Positions 12,626 through 26,000 of a DNA stretch of 64,000 nucleotides are shown here, in pieces. Position 1 is the first letter of the stretch; the number at the start of each line of letters is the position of its first letter. A model generated the notes under the pieces. That model saw nothing but the letters and a program-made list of their open reading frames with translations. It searched no databases and had not been told where the DNA came from. The translations under genes and the position numbers were made by a program. Source of the stretch: Apostichopus japonicus (taxonomy: Eukaryota > Echinodermata > Holothuroidea > Aspidochirotida > Stichopodidae); contig NC_092576.1 of NCBI RefSeq assembly GCF_037975245.1, forward strand, positions 6,062,001 through 6,126,000. The letters run 5' to 3'.

Positions 12626-13214
12626 CAGAGCCTTATATAGAGAGAGTTGCGACAACTGAAATTTGGGCGCCATTTTGGGGCCAAATGGGCAACATACAGT
12701 ATGTGTGGGAATGGGCGTTCAGGTGGATAGGGGAATTTTTCGATGGCATTGTAGAAGTGTGAGAGGGATTCTGGGTTTTATTTTTGGCCTGATAAAGTTG
12801 TGGTGCTTTTGGGCGCCGAGGCTGTGTAAGTAGGGCGTCGAGTGTCGAACGGGGGGGGGGGGGGGGAGGGATTGGCTGCGCTCAAGTTCAAGGGGATGAG
12901 GTTGGCACATTTGGAAGTTCAAATTCAACAGTTGATATTCTGGTACGGTAAAATTGTATTATGACTGGTTATATATCATATTGTAACACATATTGCACAG
13001 TTGCGGCGGAATAATGTACATTCTTCCATTGTTGCCATGGTAACCAAACAAAGCCTGTGATTGGTCAAAATTGGGATTAACTGTAACTTGAGCTAGCAAT
13101 GGCTGATGAAGTTGATATTTGGACATGTGACTGGTACTGACATGGTGCACAGAATCATGAAGCTAGGTCTTTGAAAATTGGTTGCTATGGTAACTAAATG
13201 GACCAATCACATCA

Positions 13215-13350
13215 GGCTTGGGGCGATTACATCTGAATGTAATCGATTACGATTACTTGAGAATGTATGATTACGATTACAGCCTAAAGTTGAAGTAATC
13301 GATTACATTGTAATGTAATCGTGATTACAATCATGATTACATTGTGGTTA
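13215..13350. repeat. GATTAC/GTAATC-rich simple repeat inside the P-like element
   Basis: More than ten GATTAC or GTAATC hexamers in about 135 bp, including AATCGATTAC palindromes. It may be a subterminal or internal binding array of the element, or a low-complexity patch. Confidence 0.5.
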
Positions 13351-14868
13351 CTTGCACAATCCTCTGCATATCTGTTTAATATAACTCTCTGCCGGGAAAT
13401 AGGGCAATGAAATAGGGCAAGGGAAGGGCATTTACAGTATATACGGACAAAATTGTGGAAGTATATCTACAATTCCTACCAGGCATTACACATTTATGCC
13501 TTAACACGTTTAAGATATTTAACCCATAAGTCCAGTAAAAAATACAATTTAAACAGACAAAGAGTAAACAGACAAATACTAAAGTAAAACAAATGAAGAC
13601 TTTCATGCAACACTATATTTTGTAAACTAATAATTTCTGCATAGCAGCAAAACTATAAACTGTTTTACATTATAACACCAAAATAAAACTAAACAGCTTC
13701 AATTCAAATCATCAAGTGCAAAGCAGAATGATTAATCATTTCAATGGTCTGCCAGATCGCCACCCAAATTTTCATAAATAATAATCCGAACAAGCTCATG
13801 ACTCAATGGAGCCAAGCAGTTTTTCATTAGGGGGCTAGGCTAGCCCTTGGTGATTTGTATTGCACACTGTGCTTCGTAGATCCCCGATTTGTCTTGCCAC
13901 GCTGGAGCCTTCAATTTAAGGAATATACCCACTAAACTTTGCAGAAATATTTTTATGCACCTTATAACAGATCTCATCCCAACATCGCAACTTTCTTGAT
14001 CAGAACTTGTTAAAAATAGACCATTTTCATGCCTGAAATTTATGCTGTTTTCTGTGATGTTAACTATGCGTGTATGTACACTGCACAGTGCATCATACAT
14101 AGCTGTAAGGACTGTGTGGTGTAACCCACAGACCTAGTTATCAGGGATGTAAGTGCAGCCAAAAAAAAAACGGAAAACTATTCGGAGAAACCGGGGGAAT
14201 GTCGTCCTAACGCATCCTACTCCTAGCTCTGAATACTTACGCACTATCGTTATGTTAGGCTAGCTCAAAAGTATAAGCGCTCTAACACATCATACCCCTA
14301 GTTCTGACTACTTACACACTATCGTTATGTTAGGCTAGCTCCAAGTAACGAATACGTCGCAGCGAAATCCGGAATAAAAAACAGTCTCACATTTGAAAGC
14401 GATCACGAATATCGACTATCATATGCGTATCCCGTAGATTTAGCCGCTCACAAATATCACAAGCGTTATTCCGAAACTTATGTCGAGCACCAGCAGTTAC
14501 GAATCAACGTGAATTAGGCAAGGTTTTTCAACGACAGAAATGAGCTATGGCGATTTGAAGTTCGCACGTACGCAACGATGTTCACATGGCACACACAATG
14601 TTGTACAGTGCAATGCGATGTGTAACAGGAAATGGTATTTTGGTTGATCGATGAGTGAAAATTGAAGTTAGCTTGCTGCAACGGGCCAGGCATTTTTGCC
14701 GCGTTGTGTATTTGATATTTGTACAATTTTGTGGAACTTTATTGGAATTAAAAAAAAACCGGATTTCCGTAAAAATACGGAAGACTTACATCCCTGTGGT
14801 TATGGACTAGGCTAGGCCTAGTGTTACGAATCTTAGTTCATTGTACTAGGCCTAGGTGAAGTACTCAC

Positions 14869-15021
14869 ATCACAAAGTTTGTGATTGGAGTTCGCCTTCC
14901 AGTGAAGCCTGTTCACTTTTGCCTCCCATGTTTTCCTCCTATCTAGGTTTGTTGGGAATCTGAAAAGTTTTGAACCGTTTTCAGGTCGATTTGAACAGCC
15001 CCACGCTGAACAGCCAGGCAT
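14869..15021 (-). CDS. THAP zinc-finger exon of the P-like element
   Basis: Starts MPGCSAWGCSNRPENGSKLF and continues RFPTNLDRRKTWEAKVNR, ending NHKLCD before a GTGAGT donor. It shows the THAP pattern: C-x4-C near the N terminus, the FRFP motif, the conserved W, and the LC of the C-x2-H pair, whose histidine would come from the next exon. It would bind the element ends. The rest of the transposase is not found inside the element. Confidence 0.7.
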
Positions 15022-15181
15022 TTTGTGATGGCAGCGCAGATGTTGACTGCTCGAACGTACGTTGTTGTCGATCATACGGCCAGAATTAGTTGGCCCCAAA
15101 ATGGTGCCATGATGTCACGTGATCGAAAATTCCGGGACCCGAGTTGTCGCAACTCTCTCTATATAAGGCTCTGGTAGTATG

Positions 15182-16825
15182 CCACCTGCAACGCGTACTT
15201 CCTTTGTCATTTCTGCGTTCCATACGAAGTATCTATGCAACGCGTATCGTTGTGTTGATTTGGAGATTTATTAACCTTTTTAGTTTTGACATTCTGATAG
15301 AATAATGCTAACGCTTCGTTGTAGTTTGTAATGGCGATTCTATATAGGCTTAGAACATAAAAAGACATCGCCTACTTTACAATAGAATGTTTATTTACTT
15401 TATATGACTCAGCATGCGGCAAGGAGTACAGTAGCTACGCTTGTATTATCATGAATTCCATAACAATATGTCATAGCCTATTCAAATTGCTTGGACAATG
15501 AAGAGGCTAATTATATGTATATATATATATAGCTGCAGTAACGAGGCAGTGCTCATAATACCAAGTGGAATTTCCCAAATGTGTTAAGCAGTGAAGCCTT
15601 GAAAAGAGTGAATTGCGTTTGCGTTGAACGGCATAAAGCCATATCATTTGTACGTCTTCATACATACATTGTACATTCGACTCTAATATTGAATTTGACT
15701 TTACCCGTTTTTTTTTCTCGAAAGAGTCGGTGTAATTTTTACAACAGAGACATGCTATGGCTACCAGAAAGGTAAGAACTATACTCCTGCATTAAGAAAC
15801 AAGTTTGAACGTTTTTTCGCCTATAATGACTCACGCAAGTGGGGCGACAAATCGAAGTTACAATGTAGTAACGTAAGGACTAGCTACTAATGCAGCAATA
15901 CTATTGACATTTTAGGTATAAGCCCATTACCAAAATCTCTCAGCATAGCTTTTTAGTAGTACAGTACTACTATTGTAAGCATTGTTTGTATTCATATAGA
16001 CTAACATTAGGGTTAATGTAATTTCAAATTTGGCCAGTGTGGTATGGATATTACATTAGGTGCTTACGTGTCAATAAGATTACTTTGTCATTTGCCCAGT
16101 TTTTAGTGCAGTGGTGTATAACAGGAAGAAAATATCCCATTCGTTTGAGAAATTTTCAAGACTTGAATTTCATTCCTTATTGCAATTTGCATGCTTCATG
16201 GTTTATTTGATATTCTATTATAGTTGTGGAATGTTAATAGGCTACCTGTTATGCTGTTCAGGAGGGAGCATTTTTAATGCTTTGTAATGTTGTATTTAAC
16301 AGACCTTGATATGTTTTTATCTACTCGCTTTACTTCTATTTCAAAGTTCTTTATCATTTTATTTTGTGTTTTATTCTTATTTTTACTATGTTCTTTAAAT
16401 GTTTATATGTTTGTAATTTATGTTTTCTTCAATTATAAATTTTGTTAGAGGGCCTTATTAGGGCCTCATAGCATTTTTTTTTTGTATCTCTAGATGAGTT
16501 TACCCTTGAATGGTGAAACTTAAATCTGAACGTGAATACTAAATGTTCACCTCTTCAACTAGATGATGATTGAACAAGAGAATTTGCAAACATGACTGAC
16601 CAAAAGAAAATATATAACATAATATAGGCTTTCTACCTTGTAAAATGATTATAGATTCAAGTCATGTTAGAAATGACTTCACTATGATGAAGGAATGTTA
16701 TGTATGTTGGTACTGTACCTGAACAACTAATTAGCGAATTTGGAAAACTTTGGCAACGCTCGATGATGGCACTTTTAATCCTCCTCTGTCCTTGCGTCTT
16801 AGAATCAGTGAATACCTTTGAACAT
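15182..16825. other. No supported gene; probable remnant of a P-type element
   Basis: AT-rich DNA between the inserted P-like element and the decayed transposase. A short (TA)n tract lies near 15,517-15,531. No convincing coding exon was seen. Confidence 0.4.
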
Positions 16826-18167
16826 TCACAGCAGAATATGGATGGTCTTTAGCACTCTCAGAGATGGATATATTAATTTTGCACAGTCCATGCATTCAAT
16901 ATCTTGTCTCATTCTTCGAGAGACATAACCAGCAAGATAGTAGAGGCAGTTTTCTTGAATATCAGTTGGATAGTTCATGAACTGAAGACTCAGTAATGTT
17001 CTGTTACCTGGTAGTCTTGGTAATGTGGTGCCATTCCTCACCGGTGGTGCTCGTCTCCTTCTAGTCTTCCGTTGAAAAATGAATTCTTGAAGGCTATCAA
17101 ACATGAAACTCTTTTCTAGAAGAACTTGTTGAAATCAATGTTTTTATCAAATCACTTCTCAATGACCAAGAAAATTGTCGTGTTGTTGGATTATTGCCCC
17201 ATCCACCACGTTGCCTAACTTTATTGCAAAAAAAAAAAGTGATCTTGAGAAAACTTGTGCGTTAAAATATTATGCAGCGGGTTTGTCGACTTGGTTAGCA
17301 ACGTCTTGCTGAAACTTTGAGTTGACATAATAGTTATGATGATTACAACCACTGTTGTTTTCTTTCTTGTGGAATGAAGAGGGCATCCACTAACAGCTTT
17401 GAGACTTTCAAGAACTTTACAGCAGCTACTGAACCAGCCAGTCCATTCTGCCATGGAATGTTTCTCAAAGGGGCCTTTACACATTTGTCTGATGGTACCC
17501 TGGAGTTGCATTTATCAAATAGTCTATCAATGTTTCGAATGAATTCAATAGTCCCTTGGCTACCATCAAATGATGGGATCTTCATATCTTCTCTCAGAAA
17601 GTCAATGGCACCCGTAACAGAGGAACTCGGTGTCTGTACAGCTAAGCTTACATTCATTTTGAGTTTTCTCCATTAAAGGTACTTAGCTGTGTGTATTTCT
17701 CATCAATTTAAGCATGTGACATGCATCAAACATTATGTACACATTTTCATTTGGGAGGGTAGGATCAGGAAAGATTGACTGCCAATCAGGGAATGAAAGT
17801 TTAGCTCCAAGAATCTTTGCTGTGGATTGATTGGTGTAGCAGCCTTCAAATGTGAGACAATAGACGCTCCTTCTATGTTCAGTTAAAATTCCAATACATT
17901 GGTTAATCAACTGGGCTTGAGCTTGAGCTGAGAGTTTGTTAATAATGAAGTAACCCACAACATGCTTCAAGGTAGGGTAAGCCCCTACAACCTTAAACAC
18001 AAGACTTTCTGTAGCAAGTTCCTCATGCCTCTGCAATTATGCCTCCATAATAAAAAATAAAAATCTTCAAATTGAGGGTGCAAAAAGTTTGATGCATGTC
18101 TACAGTCAGTCACAGTCATAAGGATGAGATGTGAGCACAAGTAGTGGCTTGAGTGTGTCGCTTGCAA
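16826..18167 (-). pseudogene. Decayed P-element-type transposase (THAP9/P family catalytic region)
   Basis: Three disjoint minus-strand segments read in transposase order. 18036-17683 gives VVGAYPTLKHVVGYFIINKL, then a YCLTFEGCYTNQSTAKILGA segment and YIMFDACHMLKLMRNTHS. 17657-17343 gives KMNVSLAVQTPSSSV-like and FIRNIDRLFDKCNSR segments. 17104-16826 gives NCLYYLAGYVSRRM with a C-x2-C. These match the RNase-H-like core and C-terminal parts of P/THAP9 transposases: the DG-type acidic block (here EG), FD-x2-H-x2-K-x2-RN, LFD-x2-NSR and YLAGY. Stops and frameshifts separate the parts and the N-terminal THAP domain is missing. The inner P-like element at 12,626 is a separate, closed insertion. 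Confidence 0.7.
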
Positions 18168-18339
18168 ATAGACTATAGAGTTCAGAACATACCTGGCTAG
18201 GTTGAGTAGGATTTGGCCTATCTCAAAACTCAGCTTACTGGCTAGGCGTATACTGCTTATGTCCTTTTGTCAAATTGCAGTGTTTGGAAGATGTAACAAA
18301 TGGAAGATGTCTTTGAATATTTGAACAATTCTAGATATA

Positions 18340-19753
18340 GACCGGCAGCCCAGTGCACTTTGATCAAACGAACGAGGTACCAATATCTGAGTATTGGAAC
18401 ATTTGTGGAAAAACCCAGTATATCCAAAAGTGGATATCTGCCGTGGTCGCTCTGCTGCATGTGGCCCCTGGGGCCGGTTAAAGGGGGTCCAAAAATGCAT
18501 CTGATCAAACGAACGAGGTACCACTTGAAACCAATGTCAACTTAATGCATGAATGCCACATAGTACTGAATGGCCCATGCCAGACAAATTTTCTGCTGCA
18601 AAGGGCCCGCCAGACGCCCAAGAAGGGCTCCTAAAAAAATGCATCTGATCAAACGAACGAGGTACCACTTGAAACCAATGTCAACTTAATGCATGAATGT
18701 CACAAAGTACTGAATGGCCTATGCCAGACAGATTTTCTGCTGCTAAGGGCCCGCCAGACGCCCCCAAATATGGCCCAAATGCCCATTAGCGTAGCATTGA
18801 CCCAGATTAAATATGCAAGGTACCACTCAAAACCGGTTTGGAATGTTCGGGTTGATCTTACAGACTATGGAAATCATCATGCCAGACAAATTTTCTGCTA
18901 CAAAGGGCCCGCCAGACGCCCCAAAAGGGCCCATAAAATGCATTTGATCAAACGAACGAGGTACCACTTGAAACCAATGTCAACTTAATGTATGAATGCC
19001 ACAAAGTACTGAATGGCCTATGCCAGACAAAATTTCTGCTGCTAAGGGCCCGCCAGACGCCCCCAAATATGGCCCAAATGCCCATTAGCGTAGCATTGAC
19101 CCAGATTAAATATGCAAGGTACCACTCAAAACCGGTTTGGAATGTTCGGGTTGATCTTACAGACTATGGAAATCATCATGCCAGACAAATTTTCTGCTAC
19201 AAAGGGCCCGCCAGACGCCCCAAAAGGGCCCATAAAATGCATTTGATCAAACGAACGAGGTACCACTTGAAACCAATGTCAACTTAATGTATGAATGCCA
19301 CAAAGTACTGAATGGCCTATGCCAGACAAAATTTCTGCTGCTAAGGGCCCGCCAGACGCCCCCAAATATGGCCCAAATGCCCATTAGCGTAGCATTGACC
19401 CAGATTAAATATGCAAGGTACCACTCAAAACCGGTTTGGAATGTTCGGGTTGATCTTACAGACTATGGAAGTCATCATGCCAGACAAATTTTCTGCTACA
19501 AAGGGCCCGCCAGACGCCCCAAAAGGGCCCATAAAAAATGCATTTGATCAAACGAACGAGGTACCGCTTGAAACCAATGTCAACTTAATGCATGAATGCC
19601 ACTGGAGCAGATTAACCGGCCCCAGGGGCCACTTGCAGCAGAGCGACCACGGCAGACATCCACTTTTGGATATACTGGGTTTTTCCACAAATGTTCCAAT
19701 ACTTAGATATTGGTACCTCGTTCGTTTGATCAAAGTGCACTGGGCTGCCGGTC
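18340..19753. mobile_element. TIR element, copy 1 (TA target, 299-bp internal tandem units)
   Basis: 1,414 bp. Inverted ends of about 140 bp start GACCGGCAGCCCAGTGCACT and are flanked by TA. The interior has three near-identical 299-bp units (periods 18689, 18988, 19287) carrying GATCAAACGAACGAGGTACC and GGGCCCGCCAGACGCCC blocks. No transposase is present. The open frames through the array arise from repetition and are not supported as genes. The right end abuts the 3' UTR of the right receptor gene. Confidence 0.85.
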
Positions 19754-19773
19754 TATCATTATGGGGTATTAAA

Positions 19774-19779
19774 TTTATT
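19774..19779 (-). terminator. Polyadenylation signal of right receptor gene
   Basis: AATAAA on the minus strand about 125 bp after the TGA, in a context matching the left gene (CTTCAATAAATTTAATAC). The TIR element begins 20 bp further on. Confidence 0.5.
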
Positions 19780-19902
19780 GAAGATTCCCTGTGTGTTAAC
19801 GAGCAAAGCTGCATTCTTCCTTTTCTTTCTTAGTCCTTTCTGTTAAAAAAGAGAGATGATTCAGTTGGATCATACGGACGTCGTCCAACTGCCTTTCAAA
19901 TT

Positions 19903-19960
19903 TCAAACTTTCACATCGGATGGCGATTGTTTATGATCCCAGTCTTCCAAAAGCTTTGCT
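19903..19960 (-). CDS. Right receptor exon 13 (terminal)
   Basis: 58 nt, encoding AKLLEDWDHKQSPSDVKV and TGA, separated from exon 12 by a 16.7-kb intron. Confidence 0.7.
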
Positions 19961-20067
19961 CTAATTAATTGAAATATACAAATATATTTATAAATACAAG
20001 CAGAATAGGAGCATGTTTCCATTTTTATTAAAACAATGTAAACTATCTCAGTGATTAGTTATAACTC

Positions 20068-23000
20068 TTAATACTTACATATTGTACATTGGCTTAGTGA
20101 GTGTGCGAAAGGACGGCAAAGGACGAGATCTGTAGTGCAGTTTACTTATTGTACACAAATAACGTCATTATTACTGTAGCTTATTGTTTGTGCACAAAGT
20201 AAAACATTTTTACTGTAGCTTAGTGATTGTACACAAAGTAAGACATTAGTACTGTAGCTTATTGACTGTGAACAAAGTAAGACATTAGTAATGTAGCTTA
20301 TTGACTGTGCACATATGACGACATTAGTACTGTAGCTTATTGGCTGTGCACATATGACGACATTAGTACTGTAGCTTATTGACTGTGCACATATGACGAC
20401 ATTAGTACTGCAGCTTATTGACTGTGCACATATGACGACATTAGTACTGCAGCTTACTGACTGTGCACATATGACGACATTTGTACTGTAGCTTATTGAC
20501 TGTGCACATATGACGACATTAGTACTGTAGCTTAGAGATTGTACACAAATGATGACAAGGGTACAGTAGCTTAGAGATTGTACACAAATGATGACGTTAG
20601 TAATGTAGCTTATTGACTGTACACAAAGTAAGACGTTATAATACTGTAGCTTATTGACTGTGCACATATGGCGACATAAGTACTGTAGCTTATTGACTGT
20701 GCACATATGACGACATTAGTACTGCAGCTTATTGACTGTGCACATATGACGACATTTGTACTGTAGCTTATTGACTGTGCACATATGACGACATTAGTAC
20801 TGTAGCTTAGAGATTGTACACAAATGATGACAAGGGTACAGTAGCTTAGAGATTGTACACAAATGATGACGTTAGTAATGTAGCTTATTGACTGTACACA
20901 AAGTAAGACGTTATAATACTGTAGCTTATTGACTGTGCACATATGGCGACATAAGTACTGTAGCTTATTGACTGTGCACATATGACGACATTAGTACTGT
21001 AGCTTATTGGCTGTGCACATATGACGACATTAGTACTGTAGCTTATTGACTGTGCACATATGACGACATTAGTACTGCAGCTTATTGACTGTGCACATAT
21101 GACGACATTAGTACTGCAGCTTATTGACTGTGCACATATGACGACATTTGTACTGTAGCTTATTGACTGTGCACATATGACGACATTAGTACTGTAGCTT
21201 ATTGACTGTGCACATATGACGACATTAGTACTGTAGCTTATTGGCTGTGCACATATGACGACATTAGTACTGTAGCTTATTGACTGTGCACATATGACGA
21301 CATTAGTACTGTAGCTTATTGGCTGTGCACATATGACGACATTAGTACTGTAGCTTATTGACTGTGCACATATGACGACATTAGTACTGTAGCTTATTGG
21401 CTGTGCACATATGACGACATTAGTACTGTAGCTTATTGACTGTGCACATATGACGACATTAGTACTGCAGATTATTGACTGTGCACATATGACGACATTA
21501 GTACTGCAGCTTATTGACTGTGCACATATGACGACATTTGTACTGTAGCTTATTGACTGTGCACATATGACGACATTAGTACTGTAGCTTAGAGATTGTA
21601 CACAAATGATGACAAGGGTACAGTAGCTTAGAGATTGTACACAAAGTAAGACGTTAGTACTGTAGCTTATTGACTGTGCACATATGACGACATTAGTACT
21701 GTAGCTTATTGACTGTGCACATATGACGACATTAGTACTGTAGCTTATTGGCTGTGCACATATGACGACATTAGTACTGTAGCTTATTGACTGTGCACAT
21801 ATGACGACATTAGTACTGTAGCTTATTGGCTGTGCACATATGACGACATTAGTACTGTAGCTTATTGACTGTGCACATATGGCGACATTAGTACTGTAGC
21901 TAATTGGCTGTGCACATATGACGACATTAGTACTGTAGCTAATTGGCTGTGCACATATGACGACATTAGTACTGCAGCTTATTGACTGTGCACATATGAC
22001 GACATTAGTACTGCAGCTTATTGACTGTGCACATATGACGACATTTGTACTGTAGCTTATTGACTGTGCACATATGACGACATTAGTACTGCAGCTTATT
22101 GACTGTGCACATATGACGACATTTGTACTGTAGCTTATTGACTGTGAACATATGACGACATTAGTACTGTAGCTTAGAGATTGTACACAAATGATGACAA
22201 GGGTACAGTAGCTTAGAGATTGTACACAAAGTAAGACGTTAGTACTGTAGCTTATTGATTGTACACAAAGTAAGACGTTATAATACTGTAGCTTATTGAC
22301 TGTGCACATATGGCGACATTAGTACTGTAGCTTATTGACTGTGCACATATGACGACATTAGTACTGTAGCTTATTGGCTGTGCACATATGACGACATTAG
22401 TACTGTAGCCTATTGACTGTGCACATATGACGACATTAGTACTGCAGCTTATTGACTGTGCACATATGACGACATTAGTACTGCAGCTTATTGACTGTGC
22501 ACATATGACGACATTTGTACTGCAGCTTATTGACTGTGCACATATGACGACATTTGTACTGTAGCTTATTGACTGTGCACATATGACGACATTAGTACTG
22601 TAGCTTAGAGATTGTACACAAATGATGACAAGGGTACAGTAGCTTAGAGATTGTACACAAAGTAAGACGTTAGAACTGTAGCTTATTGATTGTACACAAA
22701 GTAAGACGTTATAATACTGTAGCTTATTGACTGTGCACATATGGCGACATTAGTACTGTAGCTTATTGACTGTGCACATATGACGACATTAGTACTGTAG
22801 CTTATTGGCTGTGCACATATGACGACATTAGTACTGTAGCTTATTGACTGTGCACATATGACGACATTAGTACTGCAGCTTATTGACTGTGCACATATGA
22901 CGACATTAGTACTGCAGCTTATTGACTGTGCACATATGACGACATTCGTACTGTAGCTTATTGACTGTGCACATATGACGACATTAGTACTGTAGCTTAG

Positions 23001-26000
23001 AGATTGTACACAAATGATGACAAGGGTACAGTAGCTTAGAGATTGTACACAAAGTAAGACGTTAGTACTGTAGCTTATTGACTGTGCACATATGACGACA
23101 TTAGTACTGTAGCTTATTGACTGTGCACATATGACGACATTAGTACTGTAGCTTATTGGCTGTGCACATATGACGACATTAGTACTGTAGCTTATTCACT
23201 GTGCACATATGACGACATTAGTACTGTAGCTTATTGGCTGTGCACATATGACGACATTAGTACTGTAGCTTATTGACTGTGCACATATGGCGACATTAGT
23301 ACTGTAGCTAATTGGCTGTGCACATATGACGACATTAGTATTGTAGCTTATTGACTGTGCACATATGACGACATTAGTACTGCAGCTTATTGACTGTGCA
23401 CATATGACGACATTAGTACTGCAGCTTATTGACTGTGCACATATGACGACATTTGTACTGTAGCTTATTGACTGTGCACATATGACGACATTAGTACTGC
23501 AGCTTATTGACTGTGCACATATGACGACATTTGTACTGTAGCTTATTGACTGTGAACATATGACGACATTAGTACTGTAGCTTAGAGATTGTACACAAAT
23601 GATGACAAGGGTACAGTAGCTTAGAGATTGTACACAAAGTAAGACGTTAGTACTGTAGCTTATTGATTGTACACAAAGTAAGACGTTATAATACTGTAGC
23701 TTATTGACTGTGCACATATGGCGACATTAGTACTGTAGCTTATTGACTGTGCACATATGACGACATTAGAACTGTAGCTTATTGGCTGTGCACATATGAC
23801 GACATTAGTACTGTAGCTTATTGACTGTGCACATATGACGACATTAGTACTGCAGCTTATTGACTGTGCACATATGACGACATTAGTACTGCAGCTTATT
23901 GACTGTGCACATATGACGACATTTGTACTGTAGCTTATTGACTGTGCACATATGACGACATTAGTACTGTAGCTTAGAGATTGTACACAAATGATGACAA
24001 GGGTACAGTAGCTTAGAGATTTTACACAAAGTAAGACGTTAGTACTGTAGCCTATTGATTGTACACAAAGTAAGACGTTATAATACTGTAGCTTATTGAC
24101 TGTGCACATATGGCGACATTAGTACTGTAGATTATTGACTGTGCACATATGACGACATTAGTACTGTAGCTTATTGGCTGTGCACATATGACGACATTAG
24201 TACTGTAGCTTATTGACTGTGCACATATGACGACATTAGTACTGCAGCTTATTGACTGTGCACATATGGCGACATTAGTACTGTAGCTTATTGGCTGTGC
24301 ACATATGACGACATTAGTACTGTAGCTTATTGACTGTGCACATATGACGACATTAGTACTGCAACTTATTGACTGTGCACATATGACGACATTAGTACTG
24401 CAGCTTATTGACTGTGCACATATGACGACATTTGTACTGCAGCTTATTGACTGTGCACATATGACGACATTAGTATTGTAGCTTATTGACTGTGCACATA
24501 TGGCGACATTAGTACTGTAGCTTATTGGCTGTGCACATATGACGACATTAGTACTGTAGCTTATTGACTGTGCACATATCACGACATTAGTACTGCAGCT
24601 TATTGACTGTGCACATATGACGACATTAGTACTGCAGCTTATTGACTGTGCACATATGACGACATTTGTACTGCAGCTTATTGACTGTGCACATATGACG
24701 ACATTAGTACTGTAGCTTAATGACTGTGCACATATGACGACATTAGTACTGTAGCTTAGAGATTGTACACAAATGATGACAAGGGTACAGTAGCTTAGAG
24801 ATTTTACACAAAGTAAGACGTTAGTACTGTAGCCTATTGATTGTACACAAAGTAAGACGTTATAATACTGTAGCTTATTGACTGTGCACATATGGCGACA
24901 TTAGTACTGTAGCTTATTGACTGTGCACATATGACGACATTAGTACTGTAGCTTATTGGCTGTGCACATATGACGACATTAGTACTGCAGCTTATTGACT
25001 GTGCACATATGACGACATTAGTACTGCAGCTTATTGACTGTGCACATATGACGACATTTGTACTGCAGCTTATTGACTGTGCACATATGACGACATTTGT
25101 ACTGTAGCTTATTGACTGTGCACATATGACGACATTAGTACTGTAGCTTAGAGATTGTACACAAAGGATGACAAGGGTACAGTAGCTTAGAGATTGTACA
25201 CAAAGTAAGACGTTAGTACTGTAGCTTAGAGATTGTACACAAAGTAAGACGTTATAATACTGTAGCTTATTGACTGTGCACATATGGCGACATTAGTACT
25301 GTAGCTTATTGACTGTGCACATATGACGACATTAGTACTGTAGCTTATTGGCTGTGCACATATGACGACATTAGTACTGTAGCTTATTGACTGTGCACAT
25401 ATGACGACATTAGTACTGCAGCTTATTGACTGTGCACATATGACGACATTAGTACTGCAGCTTATTGACTGTGCACATATGACGACATTTGTACTGTAGC
25501 TTATTGACTGTGCACATATGACGACATTAGTACTGTAGCTTAGAGATTGTACACAAATGATGACAAAGGTACAGTAGCTTAGAGATTGTACACAAAGTAA
25601 AACGTTAGTACTGTAGCTTATTGATTGTACACAAAGTAAGACGTTATAATACTGTAGCTTATTGACTGTGCACATATGGCGACATTAGTACTGTAGCTTA
25701 TTGACTGTGCACATATGACGACATTAGTACTGTAGCTTATTGGCTGTGCATATATGACGACATTAGTACTGTAGCTTATTGACTGTGCACATATGACGAC
25801 ATTAGTACTGTAGCTTATTGGCTGTGCACATATGACGACATTAGTACTGAAGCTTATTGACTGTGCACATATGGCGACATTAGTACTGTAGCTAATTGGC
25901 TGTGCACATATGACGACATTAGTACTGTAGCTTATTGACTGTGCACATATGACGACATTAGTACTGCAGCTTATTGACTGTGCACATATGACGACATTAG

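Larger units (their letters stand above)
12626..15173 (-). mobile_element. P-superfamily-like DNA transposon, internally deleted
   Basis: 2,548 bp with perfect 32-bp terminal inverted repeats beginning CAGAGCCTTATATAGAGAG and an 8-bp target duplication GTAGTATG (12618-12625 and 15174-15181). It encodes a THAP-domain first exon at 14869-15021 on the minus strand but no catalytic transposase core. THAP DNA-binding domains plus 8-bp duplications are characteristic of P elements. The interior holds a poly-G run (12,850-12,866) and a GATTAC-rich patch (13,215-13,350). Confidence 0.8.

Noticed and set aside
15021..16826. Joining the THAP exon at 14,869-15,021 with the transposase at 16,826-18,167 as one gene
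   Set aside because: On the minus strand the THAP exon would lie downstream of the C terminus, and it sits inside a separate element closed by its own TIRs and 8-bp duplication.
18689..19833. Open frames MHECHKVLNGLCQT and similar in the TIR element
   Set aside because: They repeat with the 299-bp unit, occur in both orientations across copies, and show no domain.
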